Assembly: GCF_014490555.1 (NCBI RefSeq)
Contig: NZ_CP061032.1
Location: forward strand, 124,001 to 188,000
Origin: Corynebacterium lujinxingii
Lineage (GTDB): Bacteria; Actinomycetota; Actinomycetes; Mycobacteriales; Mycobacteriaceae
Reading direction: 5' to 3'
Length of the DNA stretch: 64,000 nt
In this document: piece after piece, positions 51,401 to 58,835 of the stretch
How positions within the stretch are numbered: position 1 is the first letter of the stretch
How the letters are laid out: every line of letters begins with the position of its first letter
Notes under the pieces: generated by a model
The model's input: only the letters and a program-made list of their open reading frames with translations
The model's database searches: none
Told to the model about the DNA's origin: nothing
Made by a program: the position numbers and the translations under genes

Positions 51401-53458
51401 GGTGAGAAGACCGTCAAGGTGACCCAGACCATCGTCAACAGTGAGGTCACTGACACCCAGCGTGAAGAGAACGTGTCCACGCAGCCGACCACCGAGGTGA
51501 TCAAGGTTGGCACCAAGCAGGCGACTGCGACCGACAAGGTCGAGTGGAAGGAGCCGATTCCGTTCTCCACGGTCGTGCGCCCGAACCCGGATCTGAAGCC
51601 GGGCGAGGTTGTGACTGTCCAGGAGGGCGTCAACGGCGAGGCGACCTACACCGCGACGTTTGAGGGCACTAACGGCCAGGCCACGGTGACCGAGTCGAAG
51701 GACCGCACTGAGCCGACTGACAAGATTGTCGAGTACGGCCCGGGTGCCGATGACGCTAATCTGATCTCGGTAGTCAACCGACCAGTGCCGTTTGAGACCA
51801 CAGTGATTTTGGATGAAACACTGCCGGTGGGTGAGCAGGTCGTCGAAAAGCAAGGCGTGCTCGGTGAGGAAAAGGTAACCACCACCCGCGAGCTGATTGA
51901 CGGCAAGCTGACTGAGCCGAAGGTCACAACCGAGCGCACCAAGGAGCCGGTCAACGCGGTAATCCGCGTGGGCACCAAGGTTGAGGCACCGAAGTCGACA
52001 TCCACGGATGTTGAGGTCCCGCAAAAGACTGAGGTCATCTTCGATACCTCACTTGAGCCCGGCCAGGAAGAAGTTGTCTCCGAGGGCGAGCCGGGACTGC
52101 TGCGTGTAACGACTGTCAATGGTGCGACCAGCATGGAGACTGTGCGGGAAGCGAAGCCGCGCATTATTCGCGTCGGCGCGAAGGAAGGCGAGAAGCCGAC
52201 CTGGAACGAGATGATCCCGTTCGGTGTAATCACCCGCGAAAACCCGAAGCTGCCGGCAGGCACGCACAAGCGGGTCGTCGAGGGTAAGGCTGGTCTCGCA
52301 CGCCACGTGGGCGATGAGGTTGAGATCCTCAGGCCCGCAACCGACGAGGTCATCGAGGTTGGCACCGGCATCGTCAATGGCGAGCTGCGCGACACCACCG
52401 TGACCCCGGTCGAGTTCGAAGTCGAGTTCTTGGAGGACGATAGCCTTCCGGTCGGCGCGTACGTAGTGCAGCAGCAGGGCGTTTTCGGTGAGACTCGCAC
52501 GACGAAGTCTTGGACCTTTGAGAACGGGCAAAAGCAGGGCGAGCCCCGCGAATCGACCGAGCAGACCAAGACGCCACAGAACATGATCGTCCGTGTGGGC
52601 ACCAAGGTAAGCAGCCCGGCGCCGTCCTACGATCCGCGCCTGGTGAACGTGGGCAACTCCGTTACGGCTGAGATCAATTCCGGCCACAATGAGAGCAACG
52701 CTTACGAACTCGGTGGCGAGGTGCCGGAGGGCTGGACTGTCGAGGTCGACCCGGAGACGGGCGCCGTCACCGCGACGCCGCCGGCTACCGCCAAGTCTGG
52801 CGAGACCGTACAGATCCCGGTGCGCGTGACAACGCCGACCGGAGAGTCCTACGTGGTGAACGCCGTGGTGGGCGTGCTCGAAGGCGCGAAGACGGAAGAT
52901 CCTGGCACGGACCCGGAGCCGGACCAGCCTGCTCCGAAGCCGGACGGGGGCACTGCGGACGACGCCGCCGGTTCGTCGGATAAGGCGAATCGCTGCGTGA
53001 CCAACGCGTTTGCGAAGAACAGCCCGATCTTGTGGCTGCTGCCGGTCGGCATCCTTGCCGGCATTGGCTACGGCGTGAACGAGGCGTTCGGTCCACAGAT
53101 TCAGCAGGCTTCGGCAGAGCTGAACCGTCGCTTCCATGAGTCCATGCCGGACCTTGGTTTCGGCCACGGCCGAAACAACCCGCAGCCGGAGTGGGCACGC
53201 GAACTGCAGATGAGGGCTGACGCAGTCAACCGTCAGTTCGCCACCTACGGCGAGCAGCTGCGTCCGCTGGGCATCGCGCTCGGCGCCGTCGCAGCAATCA
53301 GCCTGACCGGCGTGCTCATCGCACAGGCATGTCAGGAAGAGGGCTTCGACAACGGCATGACCGTGCTCGGCTCGACGGAGCGTGTGACGTCCTCGGGCGA
53401 GACGGGCTCGTCGTCAAGCAAGGGCTCCTCGGAGAACGCAGGTTCCTCCAGCAAGTAG
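45440..53458 (+). CDS. Giant G5-repeat surface adhesin (2672 residues)
   Basis: GTG start with aaggag upstream and a signal peptide ending VAPSTAAA (about residue 38). Residues about 50-400 are an N-terminal domain with two cysteines (LTCGAT, ADCSPIT), like the adhesin at 8848. Next are several YPDG-type (Rib-like) repeats (about residues 490-800). Residues about 805-2390 are an array of about 21 G5-like domains of about 78 residues each, with IPF/VPF/TPY strands, G-V-V/K-T-x-Q-E/K-G segments and ends in VGTK or EYGP. G5 domains bind sugars or zinc and drive intercellular adhesion in Aap/SasG-type proteins. The end repeats the Cys/two-hydrophobic/PQPEW module of the 8848 protein. No LPxTG. 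Likely a biofilm or attachment protein. Confidence 0.85.
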   Translation: MPKNDRAFSARRSGVIITSTIALALGGAAIVAPSTAAAENVRYTDTQEPVEPKQSELNSTALTCGATLTDTDSSNSGLSYERRVPGMANGTDRNFGLQVTADTSGERTFNFLNVVDGPNNPPISGRTVTLPPLQPGDTIGPSATGTVNYVEDVPDMVIKPPARGETARKFRADMDLTEGQVDQIANDGMTIGWKGQYNDDWKADYGYFFSKSGEFLVNGVVNPWPSENADCSPITIDWADQLDTDNFEATVIQPGETVRVGTVSADEDSVERLRFIAKDPDGNEVPGEITREGNDIYWTMADYIEGQPAYTQTDKLKFEMIAMPRNLEGLKDAAEANGSLRDTVYDSSLAPKRYTSPETISTNTFDIDDAKNHDPNYDSRQQNITSGVANNAPTEGRQTRTFTNVADSNGDTLTDLVNKYNAEIELDDSNVYEGWDAYFRDPDNGDYTVVVESPAGTDARPGSFAQPIVKVTYSNGTQDIIPLLVIVDPNNTQTTDVVYPPETIRGIIGATMTSPAPTLKRVIGKNQKPVKPASYTVDPATVPAGWTINVAGDGTVTATSPEGAAAGDMARPKITATYPDGTVDERELTFLVGDDASLNSPSYPVKVTKPGEPVSRQIQDAPEGVTFTLDSDEVDGWTYSIDPTGAVTVTPPADAQGGDRKANTVTVTYPDGTTDVVPVDTVVAHSFNYEAEPHYPPETAYPGEQITSPLSVDKPDEVGYAAQKPFVIDPGANFTATGENNEFGNPTYKVSTQNGEWTVSLDDEGNVISEIPETAKDGDTVSVKVQVTYEDGSADETEAVVNVKRSTRPIPFDVEYVYDDTIPAGEYKVVTEGVAGEEYQQRDGTWKRTAEPTNEVVHVGIKPAEATSNVTWTAPIPYSTIISPNPELAPGETKVVQQGAAGERTYTAIFRSVGDESYVVQSTDTKDPVQEKIEYGPRLDEQELVTETTRKIPFETQIIPDDTLAAGTQVVDKQGVVGEETVTSKQKLVDGKPSGDPVVETTIVTQKEDAVIRVGTKTEGSNTVEHTEPVPYETKVEYDPEMPAGTYEVVTPGKAGEKTVKVTQTIVNSEVTDTQREETVTSQPTTEVIKVGTKQATATDKVEWTEPIPFSTVVRPNPDLKPGEVVTVQEGVNGEATYTATFEGTNGQAAVKESKDRTEPTDKIVEYGPTIADQTLTSTTTNPVPFNTTFVADPTLPAGEQVVDKQGENGVDTVTATQEIKDGKPVGKPTITTERTKEPVDAVVRVGTKTEGQTVHSVETVIPFEVEVVYDPTLAPGEQKVTQEGVPGTKKVTVTQPVVNSQPSGEATTTEETVKEPTKKIIAVGTKPAEASNQVTWTVDTPYNTVVRPNPELKPGEVKTVQEGEYGEKKYTADFKSVGADSTVTPTEEQTKAPKDQIIEYGPTIDDQTLTSTTTNPVPFNTTFVADPTLAAGEQVVDKQGENGVDTITSVQEIKDGKPVGEPKVTTERTKEPVDAVVRVGTKTDSTNAFEYTEPVPYETKIEYDPTLAAGEYKVVTPGKAGEKTVKVTQTIVNSEVTDTQREENVSTQPTTEVIKVGTKQATATDKVEWTEPIPFSTVVRPNPDLKPGEVVTVQEGVNGEATYTATFEGTNGQATVTESKDRTEPTQQIIEYGPSIDDQTLTTTTTNPVPFNTTFVADPNLPVGQQKVEKQGENGVDTITSVQEIKDGKPVGEPKVTTERTKEPVDAVVRVGTKTEGQTVNSVETVIPFEVEVVYDPTLAPGEQKVTQEGVPGTKKVTVTQPVVNSQPDGEATTTEEIVKEPTKKIIAVGTKPAEASSQVTWTVDTPYNTVVRPNTELKPGEVKTVQEGEYGEKKYTADFKSVGADSTVTPTEEQTKAPKDQIIEYGPTIDDQTLTSTTTNPVPFNTTFVADPTLAAGEQVVDKQGENGVDTITSVQEIKDGKPVGEPKVTTERTKEPVDAVVRVGTKTDSTNAFEYTEPVPYETKIEYDPTLAAGEYKVVTPGKAGEKTVKVTQTIVNSEVTDTQREENVSTQPTTEVIKVGTKQATATDKVEWKEPIPFSTVVRPNPDLKPGEVVTVQEGVNGEATYTATFEGTNGQATVTESKDRTEPTDKIVEYGPGADDANLISVVNRPVPFETTVILDETLPVGEQVVEKQGVLGEEKVTTTRELIDGKLTEPKVTTERTKEPVNAVIRVGTKVEAPKSTSTDVEVPQKTEVIFDTSLEPGQEEVVSEGEPGLLRVTTVNGATSMETVREAKPRIIRVGAKEGEKPTWNEMIPFGVITRENPKLPAGTHKRVVEGKAGLARHVGDEVEILRPATDEVIEVGTGIVNGELRDTTVTPVEFEVEFLEDDSLPVGAYVVQQQGVFGETRTTKSWTFENGQKQGEPRESTEQTKTPQNMIVRVGTKVSSPAPSYDPRLVNVGNSVTAEINSGHNESNAYELGGEVPEGWTVEVDPETGAVTATPPATAKSGETVQIPVRVTTPTGESYVVNAVVGVLEGAKTEDPGTDPEPDQPAPKPDGGTADDAAGSSDKANRCVTNAFAKNSPILWLLPVGILAGIGYGVNEAFGPQIQQASAELNRRFHESMPDLGFGHGRNNPQPEWARELQMRADAVNRQFATYGEQLRPLGIALGAVAAISLTGVLIAQACQEEGFDNGMTVLGSTERVTSSGETGSSSSKGSSENAGSSSK
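49180..51738 (+). repeat. 1398-bp tandem near-identical duplication within the G5 array
   Basis: Positions about 49180-50340 are nearly identical to about 50578-51738, an offset of 1398 bp (466 residues, six G5 domains). For example ctttaagtcg at 49561 recurs at 50959. It is more alike than other domain pairs, indicating recent duplication and possible length variation. Confidence 0.88.
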
Positions 53459-53475
53459 TCTGAGCGCGTAAGCGA

Positions 53476-53506
53476 AGGGCGGTACCCGGTTGGGTGCCGT
53501 CCTTTT
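53476..53506 (+). terminator. Intrinsic terminator after the giant adhesin gene
   Basis: The arms gggcggtaccc and gggtgccgtcc form a hairpin followed by TTTT, about 20 nt after the stop. Confidence 0.8.
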
Positions 53507-53633
53507 CGCATCTGGGAAGCCGTTACCTAAAATTCACCTGAGCGTTCCTTATTAGAAATTTGCTGTGTCTAGGGTGTGCATCGGTTCAAAAACCGCTTCA
53601 TATTCTTCGGCTTCTCGTTATAAGGAACCCAAC

Positions 53634-56600
53634 ATGCGTTTCTCGCTAAAAGCAGCTACCGCGGTAGTCAGCGCATCCGCGTTGGCTATGGCGAATCTAC
53701 CTACTTCCGTCGCGCAGTCGGCGGAACAGTCCTTCAACGGTAAGGACACCTGCATCTCTATCGACTCGAACGGAAACATCGTCGCCCCGCAGCCGGGCGA
53801 CTGCACCCAGTTTGGCAAGGGCGGCCAGGGCAACACCGACGCCCAGGCGCGCAACGTCATCTTCATCCTGGGCGACGGCATGGGCCACCAGGAGATCACT
53901 GCCGCTCGTAACTACCTCAAGGGCGCTAACGGCCGCTTCGAGGGCCTCGACGAGCTGACCGCGGCAGGTGCTTACACGACCTTCGCCATCGGCCAGGACG
54001 GCAAGCGTCAGTACGTCACCGACTCCGCGGCGTCCGCAACGGGCTGGTCCACCGGCACGAAGACCTACAACGGCGCGCTGTCCGTGGACATCGCAGGCAA
54101 GCCGCACGAGAACCTGCTGGAGATGGCGAAGAACGCCGGTATGCGCACCGGTAACGTCTCCACCGCCGAGATCCAGGATGCGACCCCGGGCGCGTTGCAC
54201 TCGCACATCTCCAAGCGCGGCTACTACGCACCGTCCGGCGACGCGAAGCCGGTCAAGGGTGCTGAAGCTCGCGAAAATGGCGGTCTCGGCTCCATCTCCG
54301 AGCAGATCATCGATACCCGCGCCGACGTCACCCTGGGCGGCGGCCGCAAGTACTTCGACGCTGAGGTTCAGCAGGGTGGCGAGAACCGCAACCCGTTCCT
54401 GACCGACAAGAACGACGGTGGCGCCGACTGGGAGGCCGGCAAGTCCGTCCGCGAGAACGCGATTGCCAAGGGTTACCAGGTTGTCGATGACAAGCAGGGC
54501 CTGGAGGGCATCACCGTCGCGAACCAGGACCAGCCGGTGCTCGGCCTGTTCCACGACAAGAACATGACCCGCAAGTTCGAGCAGACCGTGCCGGTAAAGT
54601 CCGATGGCACCACCGAGCCAGAGGTCTGCAAGGAAGCTGATCGCGGCGACGAGCCGTCCGCAGCTGAAATGACCAAGAAGGCCATTGAGCTTCTCGACGA
54701 CAAGAGTGCCGACAAGGGCTTCTTCCTCCAGGTCGAGTCCGCATCCATCGACAAGGCAGACCACGCAGCCGACGCCTGCGGCATGATCGGCGAGACCGAG
54801 CAGATCGATGAGGTCATCAAGGAAGCTCTCGATTTTGCCAAGGCAGACGGCAACACCATGATCGTTGTCACCGCCGACCACGCGCACACCGCCGAGATCA
54901 TTCCGGACGGTCGCCCGTCTGTGTCCGCCGTGACCCGCCTGCAGTCCCCGAAGGACGGCGGTGCGGTCATGTCCGTCGGTTTCGGCACCCAGCCGTGGCT
55001 GGATGAGAACGGCAACCCGGTCTTTGACAAGAAGGAAAACGGTGAGCCGTTCGACACCCCGAACTTCTCCATGATGCACACCGGCACCCAGGTGCGCATC
55101 GCAGGCTTCGGCCCGGGCTCCGAGAACGTCAACGGTCAGCTCGATCAGACCGACGCCTTCTACGCGATGGCGAACGCGCTTGGCCTCAACGGTGGCACCG
55201 AGGGTGGACAGAAGCCGTGGAAGATCAACAAGGGCGCCAAGGTTGCTTCCTTGGCGAACCGCTCCAAGGCGAAGCCGGGCGACGAGCTCTGCTACCTCGT
55301 CTCCCCAGGCGAGGCCCCGAAGGTCGGCGACTGTGCCCAGTTCGGCACCGAGGGACAGGGCATCGACAACTCCGAGGCCAAGAACGTCGTCCTGCTCATC
55401 GGCGACGGCACCGGCGACTCTGAGATCACCGCAGCGCGTAACTACCTCAAGGGCTCCGCGGGCCGCCTCGAGGGCCTTGACGACCTCGACTACACCGGCT
55501 ACCTCACTACTTTCTCCCTGGACAAGGAGACCGGCCTGCCGAACTACGTCGGTGATTCCGCCGCAACCGGCACCGCATGGAACTCCGGTGTGAAGACCTA
55601 CAACGGCGCGGTCGGCGTGGACAACGCCGGCAAGCCGGTTGCAACCCTCGGCGAGATCGCAAAGGCCAAGGGCCTGAAGATCGGTAACGTCACCACTGCC
55701 GAGATCCAGGACGCCACCCCGGCGGCCTTCGCGGCGCACGCAATCAAGCGTTCCTACTACGCACCGTCCGGCGACAAGAAGGTCGCAGAGGGCGAGCAGC
55801 TGCGTGAAAACGGCGGCCTCGGTTCCATCTCCGAGCAGATCGTCGACCTGCGCGCAGACGTCACCCTCGGCGGCGGCCGCAGCTACTTCAACACCGAGGT
55901 CGTCCAGGGCGGCCAGTGGGGCGAGAACGGTAACACCTGGACCGCAGGTAAGACTGTCCTGGAAAACGCGAAGGACAATGGCTACCAGGTTGTGACCAAC
56001 GCCTCCGAGCTCGACGCGATCGCAGAGGCAAACGCCGACAAGCCGGTCCTCGGTCTGTTCTCCGAGGGCAACATGCCGCGCGCGCTGAACCAGTCCATTC
56101 CGACCACCGACGGTGGCGACCTCGAGCCAGCCACCTGCGTTGCTAACCCGGAGTTCACCGCTGAGACTCCGCGTCTGGCAGCCATGACCTCCAAGGCGCT
56201 CGAGCTGCTGCAGAACGACAACGGCTTCCTGCTCCAGGTCGAGTCCGCATCCCCGGACAAGGCTGACCACCAGGCTGACGCCTGTGGCCTGATCGGCGAG
56301 GTCGGCCAGCTCGACGAGGCTGTGAAGGCTGTGCAGGACTGGGTTGAAAAGACCGGCGAAGAGACCCTGATCGTCGCCACCGCCGACCACGCTCACACCG
56401 CGCAGATCACCTACGAGAACCAGAACACCGCCGGCCGCGTCACCCAGCTGACCACGGTTGAGGGCTCCACCATGGCCGTCAACTTCGCTACCTCCAAGAC
56501 CAACGAGGACGAGGACGCCCTCGGCGGCCAGCAGCACACCGGTGCACAGCTCCGTGTCGCAGCTTCCGGCCCGGGTGCCGCGAACCTGACCGGCCAGATC

Positions 56601-56864
56601 GACCAGACCGACCTCTTCTTTGCCAGCCTCAACGCGCTGGGCATCGATCCGGTCAACCACGGCCTGACCTTCGAGAACAAGATGCAGCCGGTGGAGCAGC
56701 CCACGCAGGACGGCTCCACTGATGCCTCCTCCGAGGGCTCGTCGGTGAGCCCGCTGCTGGCAGTCATCCTGTCCATCGCAGGCATCATCGGCCTGGCTGG
56801 TCTGATCTCCCTGCTGATCCCGTTCCCGGTGGACAGCGTCCTGGGTCCGATCGCTAAGTTCTAA
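53634..56864 (+). CDS. Secreted tandem alkaline phosphatase (two PhoA-type domains)
   Basis: A 1076-residue exported protein with a signal peptide (MRFSLKAATAV to about residue 28). It has two complete PhoA-type alkaline phosphatase domains, about residues 35-545 and 550-1010. Each keeps the metal aspartate (GDGMG, Asp81; GDGTG, about 590), the catalytic serine (TDSAAS, Ser131; GDSAAT, Ser642), DKADH with Asp and His ligands, TADHAH and the last His (HTGTQ, HTGAQ). Each also has a Cys pair at its start. The C-terminus is a Ser-rich spacer, a hydrophobic helix and PVDSVLGPIAKF, probably a membrane anchor. ATG 53634 has aagga upstream. Single-domain enzymes of this family are about 450-500 residues. 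Confidence 0.92.
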   Translation: MRFSLKAATAVVSASALAMANLPTSVAQSAEQSFNGKDTCISIDSNGNIVAPQPGDCTQFGKGGQGNTDAQARNVIFILGDGMGHQEITAARNYLKGANGRFEGLDELTAAGAYTTFAIGQDGKRQYVTDSAASATGWSTGTKTYNGALSVDIAGKPHENLLEMAKNAGMRTGNVSTAEIQDATPGALHSHISKRGYYAPSGDAKPVKGAEARENGGLGSISEQIIDTRADVTLGGGRKYFDAEVQQGGENRNPFLTDKNDGGADWEAGKSVRENAIAKGYQVVDDKQGLEGITVANQDQPVLGLFHDKNMTRKFEQTVPVKSDGTTEPEVCKEADRGDEPSAAEMTKKAIELLDDKSADKGFFLQVESASIDKADHAADACGMIGETEQIDEVIKEALDFAKADGNTMIVVTADHAHTAEIIPDGRPSVSAVTRLQSPKDGGAVMSVGFGTQPWLDENGNPVFDKKENGEPFDTPNFSMMHTGTQVRIAGFGPGSENVNGQLDQTDAFYAMANALGLNGGTEGGQKPWKINKGAKVASLANRSKAKPGDELCYLVSPGEAPKVGDCAQFGTEGQGIDNSEAKNVVLLIGDGTGDSEITAARNYLKGSAGRLEGLDDLDYTGYLTTFSLDKETGLPNYVGDSAATGTAWNSGVKTYNGAVGVDNAGKPVATLGEIAKAKGLKIGNVTTAEIQDATPAAFAAHAIKRSYYAPSGDKKVAEGEQLRENGGLGSISEQIVDLRADVTLGGGRSYFNTEVVQGGQWGENGNTWTAGKTVLENAKDNGYQVVTNASELDAIAEANADKPVLGLFSEGNMPRALNQSIPTTDGGDLEPATCVANPEFTAETPRLAAMTSKALELLQNDNGFLLQVESASPDKADHQADACGLIGEVGQLDEAVKAVQDWVEKTGEETLIVATADHAHTAQITYENQNTAGRVTQLTTVEGSTMAVNFATSKTNEDEDALGGQQHTGAQLRVAASGPGAANLTGQIDQTDLFFASLNALGIDPVNHGLTFENKMQPVEQPTQDGSTDASSEGSSVSPLLAVILSIAGIIGLAGLISLLIPFPVDSVLGPIAKF

Positions 56865-56883
56865 CTCCTAAGAACTGCTCCCG

Positions 56884-56914
56884 GCCCCCAAAATCACTTA
56901 GTGGTTTTGGGGGT
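56884..56914 (+). terminator. Intrinsic terminator after the tandem phosphatase gene
   Basis: ccccaaaatcac and gtggttttgggg form an 11-12-bp stem 20 nt after the stop codon, followed by a T-containing run. Confidence 0.75.
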
Positions 56915-56945
56915 CGTTTGCTGCGCGAAGAGTAGGCTTAGCAGT

Positions 56946-57452
56946 ATGTTTTCCCGTGTAACTGTATCGATTGCGTCGGTTCTTTTGGTGGGGGCGCTGG
57001 GGGTGGGGTGTTCGTCGATAAGCGAAGGGCTCGCTGACGGCGGACCGGCTCCGGAAGGCATCGAGCAGACGCAGAACCCGCGGTTCCCGGTGGGCACGGA
57101 GGTCACGCTCACAGCCGACCACTACGACGGGATGAAGGGCGCGCCGGCGACCATCGTCGGCGCGTACAACACCACGGCGTACTCGGTGAATTATTACCCG
57201 ACCAACGGCGGCGAGCCCGTGCTCAACCACAAGTGGGTCGTGCAGGAGGAGATTGAAAACGCCGGCACCAACGAGCTTATCGACGGCACCCCAGTGACCA
57301 TCCACGCCAACCACGAAGACGGCCTCGACGGGGCGGAAGGCACGATCAATTACTCCACCCGCGAGACGGTCTACATGGTGGATTACGAGGCAAACGACAA
57401 GACCTACCGCAACCACAAATGGCTGGTGGAAAGCGAGATCGAGCCGCGGTAG
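56946..57452 (+). CDS. YdhK-family lipoprotein, second copy
   Basis: A 168-residue lipoprotein with lipobox GVGC (Cys22) and two DUF1541 repeats (FPVGTEVTLTADHYDGMKGA and TPVTIHANHEDGLDGA), each ending HKWVV/HKWLV. It is paralogous to the protein at 36760 but lacks its His-rich linker and has fewer Met residues, so any metal site may differ. The ATG has TAGGCT (56933-56938) exactly 7 nt upstream, indicating a leaderless transcript. It is convergent with the M20 amidohydrolase gene with no gap. Confidence 0.88.
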   Translation: MFSRVTVSIASVLLVGALGVGCSSISEGLADGGPAPEGIEQTQNPRFPVGTEVTLTADHYDGMKGAPATIVGAYNTTAYSVNYYPTNGGEPVLNHKWVVQEEIENAGTNELIDGTPVTIHANHEDGLDGAEGTINYSTRETVYMVDYEANDKTYRNHKWLVESEIEPR

Positions 57453-58634
57453 TTACTCGCTGAGAATGGCGTCGGCGGCGGCGAGGTAGCCCGCGATCAT
57501 CGCCTTGCCCACGTTTTCCAGCGCCGCCTCCGACGGCAGAAACGTCGGGTCGTGCAGCGACGGCATCTCGCTTCCGTCCGCCACGCCGACGAAACACATC
57601 AGCGACGGGCAGATCTCGCCGTAGAAGGAGAAGTCGTCCGCGCCCATCGAGCGCATCGTCTCCGCGTTGTTTAAGTTCAGGTGCCCGGCGTAGGCGCCGA
57701 AGCGGTCGGCGAGTATCGGGGCGTTGACGAGTTCGGGAAGTCCTGGGCGGTAGGAGACCTCCGCCTCGCATTCGTAACCTGCGGCGACGTTGGCAGCCAT
57801 CGTTTCCACCGCCTGCGCAATTTGGGCATTCTTCGCGCTGTTCGTGGAGCGCACGGTGGCGAAGATCCGCCCGGTCCTGGGCAGCACGTTGGCCGCGCCT
57901 TGGCCGACGGAAATGGTGCCAATGCTCACCAGCGCTGGTTCCATCGGATCCGCCACACGGCGCACGACCTCCGGCATGCCGACGGCGATCTGCGCAGTGG
58001 GCGCCGCCGCGTCGCGTCCGTTGTGCGGGTACGCGCCGTGCCCGCCCTTGCCGGTCACCGTCACGGAGATCTCGCCCGCGGCCGCGTTGACAAAACCGGA
58101 GCCGGCAGCGACCGCGCCCGTCGGCACCGCAGGGTGGACGTGCGCGCCGATGACGTGGCGCACATCCATTGCCTGCAGTCTGCCCGATTCCGCAATGTCC
58201 AGCGCGCCGGACGGGTACGTCTCCTCGCGTGGCTGCAGCACTGGCACCAGGCCAAACGGCAGGTCGAGGCGCTTTGCTGCCTTGACTACGCCCGCAAGGG
58301 CGGCGAGGTGCGCGTCGTGGCCGCAGGCGTGCATCGCTTCGCTTGTCGACGACCACCCCACCCCCGTTTCCTCCGTCACCGGCAGCGCGTCCAACTCGCC
58401 GCGGATCCCCACCGCCGGCCCGTCCTGCGGTCCGACCCGGCCGATCGCGCCGGTGCCCGCTATTGGTTCGAGATCGATCCCGAGGGCATTCCGCATCAGG
58501 TCGGTGGTGGGTTGTTCTTCGCCGCTGACGCACGGGTTCTGGTGGATCGTTCTGCGCAGGTCGGCAATGTCGTCGAGGTGGTTGTCGAACTCTTCCGACC
58601 ACTGCGTTGCAAGTTGTTTTAGGTGATCATGCAT
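57453..58634 (-). CDS. M20-family amidohydrolase (aminoacylase type)
   Basis: A 393-residue cytoplasmic metallohydrolase of the M20D group (hippurate hydrolase, N-acyl-amino acid amidohydrolase). Motifs: GIRGELDALPVTEETG with the catalytic acidic region, HACGHDAHLAALAG with the metal-binding Cys and His residues, and an EE pair in LQPREETYPSG. The dimerisation domain lies in the middle. Start ATG 58634 with aaggggac upstream. Related corynebacterial enzymes cleave N-acyl-glutamine odour precursors or other acyl amino acids; the substrate here is unknown. Confidence 0.88.
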   Translation of the reverse strand: MHDHLKQLATQWSEEFDNHLDDIADLRRTIHQNPCVSGEEQPTTDLMRNALGIDLEPIAGTGAIGRVGPQDGPAVGIRGELDALPVTEETGVGWSSTSEAMHACGHDAHLAALAGVVKAAKRLDLPFGLVPVLQPREETYPSGALDIAESGRLQAMDVRHVIGAHVHPAVPTGAVAAGSGFVNAAAGEISVTVTGKGGHGAYPHNGRDAAAPTAQIAVGMPEVVRRVADPMEPALVSIGTISVGQGAANVLPRTGRIFATVRSTNSAKNAQIAQAVETMAANVAAGYECEAEVSYRPGLPELVNAPILADRFGAYAGHLNLNNAETMRSMGADDFSFYGEICPSLMCFVGVADGSEMPSLHDPTFLPSEAALENVGKAMIAGYLAAADAILSE

Positions 58635-58835
58635 CCTTACCGGGTCCCCTTCCCGTTGATTGCAGATTTATTCACACCGTACAGATGGGGGGCATTTCCA
58701 TCGTCCCCAACCGACCTTTATTAAGTGTTACCAAAGTTGTTGCTGAGAAGTGCATAAGTTATTATGCGCGCAGGTCAACGCCGTAATACTCTCATTGCAT
58801 CCATTGTTTTTCCAGCGAATCCGCAGAAGGATGCC

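Noticed and set aside
47201..52024. A 1607-codon open frame on the minus strand opposite the G5 adhesin
   Set aside because: It mirrors the repeat periodicity of the plus-strand gene, is Arg/Leu-rich without any domain and has no start signals. It is an antisense by-product of biased codons.
47850..52610. Possible CRISPR array in the regularly repeated region
   Set aside because: The repeats are in frame, about 230 bp long and encode G5 domains; there are no short palindromic repeats with unique spacers and no cas genes.
53697..56660. A 987-codon open frame on the minus strand opposite the tandem phosphatase
   Set aside because: Antisense shadow of a gene with both active sites intact; no recognisable motif.
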